Origin: Armatimonadota bacterium
GTDB lineage: Bacteria; Armatimonadota; Fimbriimonadia; Fimbriimonadales; Fimbriimonadaceae
Assembly: GCA_020161505.1 (NCBI GenBank)
Contig: JAIUNY010000003.1
Span: 124,001 to 188,000 of the forward strand
Length of the DNA stretch: 64,000 nucleotides
Direction: 5' to 3'
Shown one piece after another: positions 1 through 8,110 of this stretch. A model generated the notes under the pieces. That model ran no database searches and was not told the origin of the DNA. It saw only the letters and a program-made list of their open reading frames with translations. The translations under genes and the position numbers were made by a program. Positions within the stretch are counted from its first letter, which is position 1. Each line of letters begins with the position of its first letter.

Positions 1-5
1 ATGTG

Positions 6-791
6 TTAATTTCCGTAGACCAATTGGCCTCCAAAGTGACCCGCCAGAGCGACCGCGAGAGCGGCCACAAAAAGGAGAGCGAAGTACGTCTTGCTCTGGA
101 TTTCGCCTTTGCGTCTCCAGAGGGTTGTTGAGATCATGAGTGCCGTTGCAGTTGCTGCAAAGAGTGCATGACTAAGTGCTGGGCCCGTCCACTGGTAGCC
201 GCTTCGCAGAAGGGCAGCCACTCCCGTAGGAATTGCAACAGCCGTGCTGATTGTTCCCAGGAGCAGGCCCCACCATCCGGTCGTTCGCAACCCGCTGTCT
301 TTCTTCCGTGCTCCGATCAAGTCGAACGCAACTCCAAAGAGAAAGAGTGCTATGGGGAAGTGAATGACAACAGGATGAAGCGAGTGCTTTGGAATAACTT
401 GATCCAAGCCGACACTGATACGGGCATCGGTTTGGGTCTCCTTTCGTGAACGCGACTCAGCCGGATGGTCGCCTGGATCACCTGGAAGCGTGTCCAAACG
501 AACCTCCTCACCATTCGACCATCCATCCTGGTCTGAATCGATACTGGCTAAGCGAGTCCAAATCTCGGCGTCTACTCCTGCTCGTTCAGACGACTTGATT
601 GCGCTTCTTACATCTCTGCCAAATGGATTGTGCAAAGGCACATCCGTATGGCAAGTCATGCATTCAGCTTTGAGCAGTTTGGAACTCGGCTTCAGTTCAG
701 CAACGCGATGCAACCGTTCCATCTCCTCTGGAGTTGCCACGCTAATGGCAACCCCTAGCACGAGGCAAAGACTCGAAACAATTCGTTTCAT
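6..791 (-). CDS. secreted CxxCH / EF-hand-like / DUF2231 membrane protein
   Basis: 261 aa from the ATG at 791 (an upstream ATG at 818 is possible but overlaps the preceding mini-gene). The N-terminus is a signal peptide (MKRIVSSLCLVLG). A single heme-c-type CMTCH motif sits near residues 44-48. A Ca-binding-like segment DSDQDGWSNGEE follows near residue 90. The C-terminal half is a DUF2231-type membrane domain with about four helices, opening HSLHPVVIHFPIALF. A covalently bound heme would make it a membrane-anchored electron-transfer protein, which is inferred from one motif only. It is last in a run of minus-strand genes with metal-related features, 12 bp after the mini-gene. The domain calls are good; the role is unknown. 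Confidence 0.72.
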   Translation of the reverse strand: MKRIVSSLCLVLGVAISVATPEEMERLHRVAELKPSSKLLKAECMTCHTDVPLHNPFGRDVRSAIKSSERAGVDAEIWTRLASIDSDQDGWSNGEEVRLDTLPGDPGDHPAESRSRKETQTDARISVGLDQVIPKHSLHPVVIHFPIALFLFGVAFDLIGARKKDSGLRTTGWWGLLLGTISTAVAIPTGVAALLRSGYQWTGPALSHALFAATATALMISTTLWRRKGEIQSKTYFALLFVAALAVALAGHFGGQLVYGN

Positions 792-802
792 TGACCCGCG
801 CC

Positions 803-940
803 CTATTTGGATCGGCATCGTTTAGCCCCGCAGCCGCAGTTTGGACGTCCAGCCCCGCCGACGTTAAGTCGTCGTAGAATGAGCCAGATGTACGCTGCAC
901 CTGCGAGTACCAGTAAGAACACGCTGCCCCAGTTCGCCAC
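803..940 (-). CDS. 45-aa single-helix Cys-rich membrane mini-protein
   Basis: The GTG start at 940-938 uses the last G of the TAG stop of the preceding gene, so the two are translationally coupled. The product has one hydrophobic helix (VFLLVLAGAAYIWLIL) followed by a basic stretch and a CGCGAKRC tail. This layout resembles small FeoB-associated or metal-site Cys-rich membrane proteins, but homology was not tested. The stop at 805-803 leaves 12 bp to the next ATG. The reading frame, the coupling and the hydrophobic-plus-cysteine design make it more than a chance frame. Possible role: metal binding at the membrane (inference). Confidence 0.55.
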   Translation of the reverse strand: MANWGSVFLLVLAGAAYIWLILRRLNVGGAGRPNCGCGAKRCRSK

Positions 941-2622
941 TACTTCACCTCGATAGCAAAGCCGAGAGTTCGTACTGAGCCGCGCCAGTCAAACTGGGCG
1001 TAGACCTTGTATAGACCGGGTTTGGGAAATCGACCAGTGAAGCGCATCACGCCTCGTTTCACGAGTGCTTCGCTCTCCGAATCTTCGGCGGGATGACTGT
1101 GGACCACGGTTTGCCCATCTTGATGAAAGATCATCATGTGGCCAGCCGCACCAAGCCACTTGACTGTATCCGTTGCGGGAGCACCCGACTTATCATCGAA
1201 GAGCTTCACTTCAACGATTGCTTTCTTGCCGACTTCGATGGGCTCAAGCGTGCCAAGTTCGCCACGAAGTCCGCCATCTTGGGCAGTTCGGGTGAGGGTT
1301 AGTTTGGTATCCCAAGTGGGTTTGTCCCCATGAACGCTCACCTTGGCGATCAGCACCCTGGAACCTTTTCCGGTTGGAGCGACATCTCCGTAAACCCAGT
1401 AGTCGCCACCGGCTGGAAACGTGATGGGAATCTCCCATGTTCCGTCTTCTGTCATTTCAGGATGTTCGTGGATGAACCAATTCAGGTCACGACTGGCAAT
1501 GAGAAGATGGAACAGCTTTTCATGCGCGATATCGAAGTCACGTTGAGTAGTGCCAGCTTTGACATCGATCACTCTCATGCGAAGCTTGGTTGGCTGACCC
1601 GCCATCGCATGCGTGGGCCAGTCGACTACGTCAAGGCGGTAGGGTTGCGGCCTGCTTGCATTGGCAGGACGCTCGTCTTTGACATCCACTAAGAAGCTGA
1701 TGGTCTTCTTGCCTTCGCCCGGAATATCCAAGGCTAAGTCAATCTTGTAGTCCCCGCCATGGGGGAAATACAACTCGATTCCGTAATCGCCCGGCACTCC
1801 TTCGCGATGAACGTTAGGCTTGGCCTCTGGCATGCCTTGCATACTCGGCATCGTCATGACGGCGGTGGCTGAGATGCCTCCAACGCCTTTGAATCCCTCT
1901 TCGATGGGATCCTTGGAAGTTGTATCGACGACCCGAAATTCGACATCAATCTCCTCACCCGCAAACAGGCCATCTTCAGGAACCCGAAGTTCAGCCTCGA
2001 ATTTCTCGAACTTCACCTTGGTAACCGTGTCCGCACTCGGGGCTTCAGGAGTTGAAGCTCTTTGCTTCAGCACGGACGGCACTTTCACGTACGCGAGTGC
2101 CGCTGCGGTGAGATACTTGCGAGGGTTCTTTTCAAACGGATCACCACAACCTTCACAGCACATGTACCAACGAACCCCGTCGAAATCGACGTAGTCACTT
2201 GCTTTTGCATATGTTGAGACGGCTTCCTTGCCCACGGGGCAATAAAGTGCCTCATTTTTGGGCACGGCTGAGAATTGGGAAGGAGACTTGGCGAAGGCGG
2301 TAGCTGAATCCGCCGACGCGAAATAGTACCGAATGCCGTTGTGATCCTTTGTTGAAACAGCCTTGTTCGGTTCAATTCGCTTTCGTGTTACGGGGTCGAA
2401 GAAGAACGATCCGATGGTATTTCCAGCTTTCCTCTGGGTCTCGATAAACTTGTCGGGGGCTTTCGCAAAGTTGCCTTCGCAGCCGGGGCAGCAGAAGCCA
2501 AATTGGGCTCCTTGATACTCGACGAATGTTGTATTTGATGCGACAGCACCGCCCATGACCGGGCACTTGAGTGATTGTGCCTGACCGAGCAGCACCGCCG
2601 ACAAGGCGATGATGGTAATCAT
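940..2622 (-). CDS. secreted multi-domain metal-binding protein (three YHS/TRASH-like domains)
   Basis: 560 aa with a signal peptide. Three YHS/TRASH-like modules lie in the first ~175 residues. The first has C20, C44, C45 and C48 (FCCPGC). The second (DPVTRK, residues ~74-118) has no cysteine. The third has C128, C155, C156 and C159 (MCCEGC). Next are beta-rich segments like those of copper-resistance and FixH/YtkA-type proteins, with Met/His-rich loops (AVMTMPSMQGMPE, FIHEHPEM). This suits an extracytoplasmic copper or other soft-metal binding protein. The start has AGGAAAACC just upstream. It is coupled to the mini-gene that follows. Confidence 0.7.
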   Translation of the reverse strand: MITIIALSAVLLGQAQSLKCPVMGGAVASNTTFVEYQGAQFGFCCPGCEGNFAKAPDKFIETQRKAGNTIGSFFFDPVTRKRIEPNKAVSTKDHNGIRYYFASADSATAFAKSPSQFSAVPKNEALYCPVGKEAVSTYAKASDYVDFDGVRWYMCCEGCGDPFEKNPRKYLTAAALAYVKVPSVLKQRASTPEAPSADTVTKVKFEKFEAELRVPEDGLFAGEEIDVEFRVVDTTSKDPIEEGFKGVGGISATAVMTMPSMQGMPEAKPNVHREGVPGDYGIELYFPHGGDYKIDLALDIPGEGKKTISFLVDVKDERPANASRPQPYRLDVVDWPTHAMAGQPTKLRMRVIDVKAGTTQRDFDIAHEKLFHLLIASRDLNWFIHEHPEMTEDGTWEIPITFPAGGDYWVYGDVAPTGKGSRVLIAKVSVHGDKPTWDTKLTLTRTAQDGGLRGELGTLEPIEVGKKAIVEVKLFDDKSGAPATDTVKWLGAAGHMMIFHQDGQTVVHSHPAEDSESEALVKRGVMRFTGRFPKPGLYKVYAQFDWRGSVRTLGFAIEVK

Positions 2623-2700
2623 TGGTTTTCCTGTGTTTCTGAGATGAGACTTGCGTCAAACGACGAACAGCCACGCTGAAATCAAGTTCAGCGGGCTCGA

Positions 2701-3189
2701 CTAAGCAAGTAACACAGGCGGGGCTCGCCCCAACCAGACGGAATGCGATCTTTGAGCAGGTGGCCCTGAGTCAGTTCCACGTATGCCGGGCTGGCGCAGT
2801 GAAGAAAGCTGAGGCGCGAGAGAAATCAGTTCTGGCGGCAGTAACGCCGCGAAGGGCAGGAAAGAAGATTGCGAGGATGTCGAAGCAATTGCAACTGGTG
2901 AACCGCGATTTTCCGACGGAGCCGAAATGCTGCAATCGCAGGAGCTTTTCTTTGCAGAGAACGACCCGTTTGCTGACGCCGTATGTGAGCCACACGGCTC
3001 CGGCCCAGGAGTTGCTTCGATATGACAGCTCTGGACGCTTGAATCAATAGGTGAGACCTGCGTTCGACAGCACGGCATGTCGCAATCTGAATGCTTCAGG
3101 AACATTCCAGCAAGCGCACTGGAGGGCACTTGGGCCAGAGCCAGTACCAGAGCAACGACAATTTGAATCAGTGCTCCCTTGCTTCGCAT
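2701..3189 (-). CDS. secreted Cys-rich protein of unknown function
   Basis: 162 aa from the ATG at 3189, chosen because GGTGAGT lies directly before it and a signal peptide (MRSKGALIQIVVALVLALAQ) follows. The mature part has CDMPCC and five further cysteines in its first half, then a Ser/Pro-rich tail ending RAPPVLLA. I recognise no domain. Proteins of this build occur beside copper and heavy-metal loci, so metal binding in the envelope is a reasonable guess only. It lies 78 bp before the YHS-domain gene in the same direction. Confidence 0.5.
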   Translation of the reverse strand: MRSKGALIQIVVALVLALAQVPSSALAGMFLKHSDCDMPCCRTQVSPIDSSVQSCHIEATPGPEPCGSHTASANGSFSAKKSSCDCSISAPSENRGSPVAIASTSSQSSFLPFAALLPPELISLAPQLSSLRQPGIRGTDSGPPAQRSHSVWLGRAPPVLLA

Positions 3190-3284
3190 ACTCACCAGAA
3201 CAGAATTTACCCGGAAAAAGTTCCCGCCATCAAAATTGGAGCCGCGCACAGATTCCGATTCTGGCGTTCTGAGTCAGATGTATC

Positions 3285-3872
3285 CTAGTGCATTGAGTGA
3301 TCTACCGCATTCGGTGTCTGCCCGTACTTGCTCTGAAGCCACGAGGTCAACGTTCTGATCTCGGTTTCTTGATCTCGGATTATGTTCGCGGCCAAGGTGC
3401 GAAGCTCGGGTCGCTCCGCAAACGTCGCCAGCTCTCGGGCCATGAGAACCGCATGCTCGTGGTGTCCAATCATGTCTGCGACGAAGCGTGCTTCAGCATC
3501 CTTCGGACTCAAGTTCTGTAGTGGTCGCATCATCGCCTTGTATTTCCCATCGTCGCGGTATTCGGCTTCGTACCACTGAGCGTACCAAGTTTTCATCTCC
3601 GTAATCTCTGCTTCCTGTGCTCGAATGATGTTTGATGCGAGTGTTCTGACATCAGGATCGACTACGACCGAAAGGAGCTCCTCGGAACTCGTGACAGCCT
3701 CTTGATGGTGTGGGATCATTCCGTGGATAAAGTCTCGCTCAGATGCAACAAACTCGGGTTTGGGATTAATCTGACCTTGAGAATCGTCTCGTATTGCCAT
3801 AGTCCCTCGGTAAGCCAAGAAGACTGCAACCAAGACAATGAACGCAAACAGCACCAGGTGACGTGGGTTCAT
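3285..3872 (-). CDS. DUF305 family protein
   Basis: 195 aa with an N-terminal signal anchor (LVLFAFIVLVAVFLA) and two copies of the DUF305 signature: FIHGMIPHHQEAV near residue 48 and FVADMIGHHEHAVLMA near residue 130. DUF305 folds as a ferritin-like helical bundle and commonly sits in copper or silver resistance loci. The paired His residues in both repeats are intact. Transcribed with the downstream metal-associated genes. Confidence 0.88.
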   Translation of the reverse strand: MNPRHLVLFAFIVLVAVFLAYRGTMAIRDDSQGQINPKPEFVASERDFIHGMIPHHQEAVTSSEELLSVVVDPDVRTLASNIIRAQEAEITEMKTWYAQWYEAEYRDDGKYKAMMRPLQNLSPKDAEARFVADMIGHHEHAVLMARELATFAERPELRTLAANIIRDQETEIRTLTSWLQSKYGQTPNAVDHSMH

Positions 3873-3912
3873 AGGTTTAAGTTAGGATATCGACTTTGCC
3901 AAAAGAGTTGTC

Positions 3913-4206
3913 CTAGCCATAAATGATTCGTTGGACACTTTGGAGCCATTCCAGAATTGGCACGTGAGGTGTCTCGTAGGCTAGGATCGAAAGTCTGCCT
4001 TGCAGATCGAAATCATGTCCAATGATTCGTGCCCAAGATGTCAGATTGATGCAGGTTGCTACCTGGAGTAAGTGATTGACCGGTACAGTGCTCTCGCTAA
4101 TGTACTGTAGAGCACAATCCGGGCTCGCCTCGTGGTGAACTTGCACAAGTTCACTTTTAAATGGCAACAGAGCGAAGAGCCCGAAAAGGAGGTAGCGCAA
4201 CTTCAC
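3913..4206 (-). CDS. small secreted hypothetical protein
   Basis: 97 aa from a GTG at 4206 with GGAAAA immediately upstream. The N-terminus (MKLRYLLFGLFALLPF) looks like a signal peptide, and two cysteines follow. No family is recognised. It is first in the minus-strand series and begins only 32 bp from the displaced tRNA segment at the left edge of the element, so its promoter must overlap that boundary. Confidence 0.4.
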   Translation of the reverse strand: MKLRYLLFGLFALLPFKSELVQVHHEASPDCALQYISESTVPVNHLLQVATCINLTSWARIIGHDFDLQGRLSILAYETPHVPILEWLQSVQRIIYG

Positions 4207-4237
4207 TTTTCCAGTCTAACAAATAATCACAGAATCA

Positions 4238-4283
4238 TGGCGGCCCCGGAGAGATTCGAACTCCCGACTCACTCCTTAGGACT
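4238..4283 (-). repeat. left attachment site: displaced 3' half of tRNA-Arg
   Basis: This segment repeats, in the same orientation, the 3' half of the tRNA-Arg gene at 32228-32273, from CCA through T-arm to anticodon loop. The first 14 bases (TGGCGGCCCCGGAG) and the last 11 or so (CTCCTTAGGAC) are identical, with scattered mismatches between. Similarity stops at the anticodon loop, so the crossover probably lies there. By the usual geometry this is the host's original 3' end, and the complete tRNA now ends in element DNA. Confidence 0.85.
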
Positions 4284-4356
4284 GACATTTTTTAGGTTCA
4301 ATGAGGCTGGGGTTTTGTCCGCTGTTGAACCTAGATGACCGCCGTTTTCCACCGTG

Positions 4357-4378
4357 TTGGAGAGACCTTGGAGAGACC
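4357..4378 (+). repeat. left pair of 11-bp direct repeats (arm-type site candidate)
   Basis: Two head-to-tail copies of TTGGAGAGACC at 4357-4367 and 4368-4378. The identical double repeat recurs in the same orientation at 32148-32169, just inside the other end. Position and design suit arm-type binding sites of a tyrosine integrase. Confidence 0.7.
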
Positions 4379-4401
4379 ACGGAATAGCCACGTCGAAGTA
4401 C

Positions 4402-6651
4402 CTAAGTTCGAATTGGAATCTCAATTCGAGGCGCTAGAACACGTACGTTCGCTCCAAATCGCGCCCTTACCCGGTCATACAGATCATTTACTGCTCTACA
4501 ACGAATTGTGAGAACAAGAGCGTACGGGATATCCGGTTGATTTGCTGCGCTATCCGGCTGGCCCTCCTGTCGGCGATTGTAATGAAGTTCGATAACCGGA
4601 TTGTGAAGACTCGTACCGCGCTTTGTCTTGGTTACCTTGAGAACCGTATCCCAGAGATGAGCATCACGCCGATCATCACTCGTACCATACGCACTCCCTT
4701 GATTGAAAAGCGTGTCACTCAAGACCGTGGTGCTGGGTCGCTTGCTGCCATCAGGGTCTATTATTGTTCCGAATTTCTCTGAGTGCGGCCTGAAAATCGC
4801 TTCAACCCCGGCCCGCACGTAGGTTGCTGGAAAACTAGAATCCACCGGAGAAGCAAAACAAAGTGTAGCTTTGAGCTCTACCATGCCCGCAAGATCAGGA
4901 GGTAAAGGCAACTTATGTTGCAGGTATTTTCCGGCAACAAGACTGCCTTGAAAAATTATTTTGACCTCGTTCGGGTCAGATGTGAGCAGATTTGCAATAT
5001 CTGACTCAACAAGTCCGTGCCCTACGTCTCGACGGTCCCGCTCTTCAAGGCGACAGCCATGCAGAAGGAGGGCTTTCACAGCAATCGGTGACAATTGTTC
5101 GCCCATCGTTGCTAAGATTCCTCCTGCCGTGCGCATCGCACTTGGAGATGAAAAGCTCGTGCCCTGCGTGTTGTAGCGGTCTGGAGTCGCATTTGGTCCA
5201 ATGCAGCCGAAGGGTTCATCCATTGATCCACCAAAAGTGACGCAATCTGGTTTCACTCTACAACCGTGGCGTCCCGGCCCGACGCAACTGTAGTCCGCTC
5301 GCTGCCAACTGCTTTGCCGCGAATTTGTTGCTCCAACTGCAATGCTGTTCACAGCATCAGACGGTGGCTGAATGCGGTTCAACGCTAAGTCGGTATCTAG
5401 CTCACCGTCATTTCCGACCGCCACGAAGCACAGTCGTTCGCCCGTCGAAGTTAGGTCGTCAACTACCGCCGTGAAGGGGTCAATCTCGTCGTCGTAGATT
5501 GCTCCATCCGGACCAAAGCTTAGGTTAAATAGAGGATAGTTTCCGGCTATAACCTGCTCCTTAATCGTCTTCAAAGCTGCCAGGTACCCCGATCCATCCG
5601 TGTCCACTCCGAGCACTCCATGATGGTGGAGCACATACGGTGCTCTGCCTCCCTGCAAATTGTCCAAAGGGCCAAGTGTAGCGGCAGACGCAACACATAA
5701 GCCGTGCAATCGCTCGTCAGCGTCTGCATATGGTTCGACTCCGTGCTCATGGTGGATCACATATCTGGTCAGAGCATGCTCGGCGGGCAACGGTGTATCG
5801 AAGACGGCAGCAGCTAGCCCTGTGTCAAGTGGGTCATCGCTCGGCAGAAGTACGGGGACGCCTACGGCTGCTCTGGAGATTCTCGACGGCAGAAGTGGGC
5901 GCATTCGTGGCATAGGTCGCACTCTCCTGAGAAACGAAAACAAAGCTAGATCCTCCAGTCTTTCGAAATCACCCGACACGGCAAGGAAGCAGAGTCCTGA
6001 GGCAAACAATTCGTTGTCCGAGTCAACCCGAAGCCCAAGTGACTCAGCATATCCTTCAAAGAGGCGCACAATATTCCCGTCCACCGCCGTCGGGTGCGCA
6101 TGAAGAACACACTCCAAAACTTTGGTTTCTTGACTGGGCCGAAAACCTGCAAGTCGATCCTCACGCGTCACCGCGCGAAAATCCTCAACCGCTGTCAAAT
6201 TATCGGCAACTTTGGCTGGAATGGATTCCAAGGGACGCTCTAATACTGCCGAGAGGTGTCTGAATGAATCTAGCTTTCCGGCAACGTAGACGGTCGAAGT
6301 TGCCTCCTCTCTCGGTTCTGATTTGCGATCAACCTTTTCAGGAGTCACACGACTCGGCTTGCTGCCCACCGCCCGCAATCCCACTTCTGCAAGTAATCCA
6401 CCCGGGAAGGCTGATTTGCTGAGAAATTGGGGATGCAGCGTCAATGCTGCGACAGCCTCTCCGTCCGGAAGTGCGGCACTCGGCATGGTCTGAATTGAAG
6501 CAACGATCGCGCTGGCGCGCGTGGCAATCCGATCTCTAGCTTCCGAAAGCGAATACGGCCGTCGTTCCTGCGGAGCGCGAGGTGATGGCAGTACGGTTTC
6601 AACGAGTAGCTCGCCCGCTCCAAGTATATAGTTTCGTCGATCTTGGCTCAT
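4402..6651 (-). CDS. ietS: IetS-like subtilisin-family (S8) protease of an anti-phage pair
   Basis: 749 aa. The S8 triad is visible as D285 (VFDTP), H316 (LHGLCVAS) and S499 (GTSFSSP), with the oxyanion Asn at N414 (VAVGND). A ~270-residue N-terminal region precedes the protease and a ~200-residue region follows. There is no signal peptide, so it acts in the cytosol. It overlaps the upstream AAA+ gene by four bases. Subtilase plus AAA+ ATPase pairs are known as IetAS, first described as a plasmid exclusion/toxin-antitoxin pair in Agrobacterium and later found to defend against phage. The symbol rests on architecture and context. Confidence 0.85.
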   Translation of the reverse strand: MSQDRRNYILGAGELLVETVLPSPRAPQERRPYSLSEARDRIATRASAIVASIQTMPSAALPDGEAVAALTLHPQFLSKSAFPGGLLAEVGLRAVGSKPSRVTPEKVDRKSEPREEATSTVYVAGKLDSFRHLSAVLERPLESIPAKVADNLTAVEDFRAVTREDRLAGFRPSQETKVLECVLHAHPTAVDGNIVRLFEGYAESLGLRVDSDNELFASGLCFLAVSGDFERLEDLALFSFLRRVRPMPRMRPLLPSRISRAAVGVPVLLPSDDPLDTGLAAAVFDTPLPAEHALTRYVIHHEHGVEPYADADERLHGLCVASAATLGPLDNLQGGRAPYVLHHHGVLGVDTDGSGYLAALKTIKEQVIAGNYPLFNLSFGPDGAIYDDEIDPFTAVVDDLTSTGERLCFVAVGNDGELDTDLALNRIQPPSDAVNSIAVGATNSRQSSWQRADYSCVGPGRHGCRVKPDCVTFGGSMDEPFGCIGPNATPDRYNTQGTSFSSPSAMRTAGGILATMGEQLSPIAVKALLLHGCRLEERDRRDVGHGLVESDIANLLTSDPNEVKIIFQGSLVAGKYLQHKLPLPPDLAGMVELKATLCFASPVDSSFPATYVRAGVEAIFRPHSEKFGTIIDPDGSKRPSTTVLSDTLFNQGSAYGTSDDRRDAHLWDTVLKVTKTKRGTSLHNPVIELHYNRRQEGQPDSAANQPDIPYALVLTIRCRAVNDLYDRVRARFGANVRVLAPRIEIPIRT

Positions 6652-7739
6652 GGCGTACTCTTTGCCCTCTTTCGCAACGTGTTTCTAGAGGTACCCGTGA
6701 GTTCTGAGGCTCGCCGCTGAGAGACCCCAGCTGCCACCATGCGTTCTGAAATGATATGCCTTTCTGCCTGCGGGAATCGCCGAATTACCTCCGCACAGGA
6801 CTCCAGCAGGCCATCGGCTTCTGGAACCCCAGCAAGAACTGAGAAGCGTTTTGACGAGCGAATCTGTCGCACGATGTCCGCCTGACTCATTCCGGCCATC
6901 GCCTGAGTTAAAACTGTAAGCAAACCTGCCTCGCCAATACCTTGCTGCATCAGGAGGGCCTGGCGTTCACTACCAGAAGGCAAAGTGAACTCTAGAACAC
7001 TCTCGAATCGTCGCCAAATTGCTGGATCAAGAAGGTCTGGATGATTGGTTGCAGCGAGAACAAGCGATCCTTCAGGCCATTCATCAAGCTCCTGCAGTAA
7101 CACATTTACTAATCGCTTAAGCTCGCCAAGGTCAGTTTCGTCCGCTCGTCGCTTTGCTATTGCGTCGACCTCGTCAAGGAGAAGCACGCAGTCAAACTCC
7201 TTACAAAAATCGAACAGCTGTCGGACGTTCTGTCCACTCTTTCCCAGAAACGAACTTATCGCAGTGGCCAGGTCGAGTACAACCAACGGCAAGCCAAGTT
7301 GACCAGCGATCCAATGAGCAGTCATTGTTTTGCCAACCCCCGGAGGCCCAACTAGGAGTGCTGACTTAGTTGGGCTCAGGCCCGCCAGCCTCAATTGTGA
7401 CGGGTCGCGATGCTCTGAGACAAGCTGGGAAACTCGAGTCCTCGTAATCTCATCCAGTATCGGCTCTCGGGCCAACGCAGGCTCAATCACCCTTGCGAGA
7501 GCCATTCGAGAATCAGCATCTACAGGCAATGGCCGACCAGCAGCTCTGAGGGCACCGTTTCGTACAGCCAAGAGAGCGAGCCTCTCAGCCAGCTCAGGAA
7601 TCTCATCTTTGTACTTCTGGGACATACGACGCGCGAGTGCCTTGACGTCCCGGCTCCTTCCTTCACTCCCGAATTGAACCAAGTGGATCACATCTTGAAT
7701 CAGGGCTGACATATGCTCCATATCCTTTCGAGTGCTCAT
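6648..7739 (-). CDS. ietA: IetA-like AAA+ ATPase, partner of the subtilase
   Basis: 363 aa. Walker A GPPGVGKT at 131-138, Walker B VLLLDE at 185-190, sensor-1 Asn in LAATNH at 232, arginine-finger candidates R243/R244 in IWRRF. The C-terminus (GVSQRRASELTGTSRNTLRK) looks like a helix-turn-helix, possibly for DNA binding or autoregulation. It is first gene of the two-gene operon and overlaps the protease gene by ATGA. In IetAS pairs the ATPase is thought to hold the protease in check or activate it. Its start is preceded by CATAAT only 8 bp away, suggesting a leaderless mRNA. Confidence 0.87.
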   Translation of the reverse strand: MSTRKDMEHMSALIQDVIHLVQFGSEGRSRDVKALARRMSQKYKDEIPELAERLALLAVRNGALRAAGRPLPVDADSRMALARVIEPALAREPILDEITRTRVSQLVSEHRDPSQLRLAGLSPTKSALLVGPPGVGKTMTAHWIAGQLGLPLVVLDLATAISSFLGKSGQNVRQLFDFCKEFDCVLLLDEVDAIAKRRADETDLGELKRLVNVLLQELDEWPEGSLVLAATNHPDLLDPAIWRRFESVLEFTLPSGSERQALLMQQGIGEAGLLTVLTQAMAGMSQADIVRQIRSSKRFSVLAGVPEADGLLESCAEVIRRFPQAERHIISERMVAAGVSQRRASELTGTSRNTLRKRAKSTP

Positions 7740-7747
7740 TGAACTAG

Positions 7748-7753
7748 ATTATG
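7748..7753 (-). promoter_or_regulatory. -10-like hexamer of the ietA promoter
   Basis: On the minus strand CATAAT ends 8 bp before the ietA ATG. No Shine-Dalgarno lies between, consistent with a leaderless transcript. The 119-bp gap to the divergent ubiquitin-like operon must hold promoters in both directions. Confidence 0.4.
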
Positions 7754-7858
7754 CCACAATTATTCCCGTGATGGATCACCACGTCAAATTTTGTGCTAAA
7801 GTGATCCACAGGAACCCAGTCCTCTGTGACAACCGGTTCAACGAAACAGGAGCTAACC

Positions 7859-8110
7859 ATGTCAGACAAGAAGAAAACCGTAACCATCGTCGTAAACGGG
7901 ACCGCTCACGAGTGGCCCAAAGGGGAGATCACCTATGAGGAGGTCGTCACGCTCGAAGTGCCCGATTATCCTCAGCATCCCGAGATCAGCTACTCGGTCA
8001 AGTATAAGCGGGGCCATGGTAACCGACCAGAAGGGACTCTGTCACCTGGTGGGTCTGTCCGGGTTAAGGAGGGAATGAGCTTTAGTGTTTCAGAAACTGG
8101 TCAGTCATAA
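7859..8110 (+). CDS. ubiquitin-like modifier (multiubiquitin family, single domain)
   Basis: 83 aa, start ATG at 7859 preceded by AGGAG. The pattern VTIVVNGTAHEWPKGEITYEEVVTL and a later YSVKYKRGHG / GSVRVKEGMSFSV fit the beta-grasp multiubiquitin family found in bacterial ubiquitin-like conjugation operons. Only one domain is present. There is no cysteine and no Gly-Gly end: the last residues are SETGQS. It overlaps the E1-like gene by 26 bases, so translation is coupled. Role: the small protein activated by the next gene (family knowledge); its target is unknown. Confidence 0.8.
   Translation: MSDKKKTVTIVVNGTAHEWPKGEITYEEVVTLEVPDYPQHPEISYSVKYKRGHGNRPEGTLSPGGSVRVKEGMSFSVSETGQS

Noticed and set aside
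4238-4310. Left repeat considered as a second functional tRNA
   Set aside because: Only the 3' half matches; no D-arm or 5' acceptor strand follows beyond the anticodon loop.
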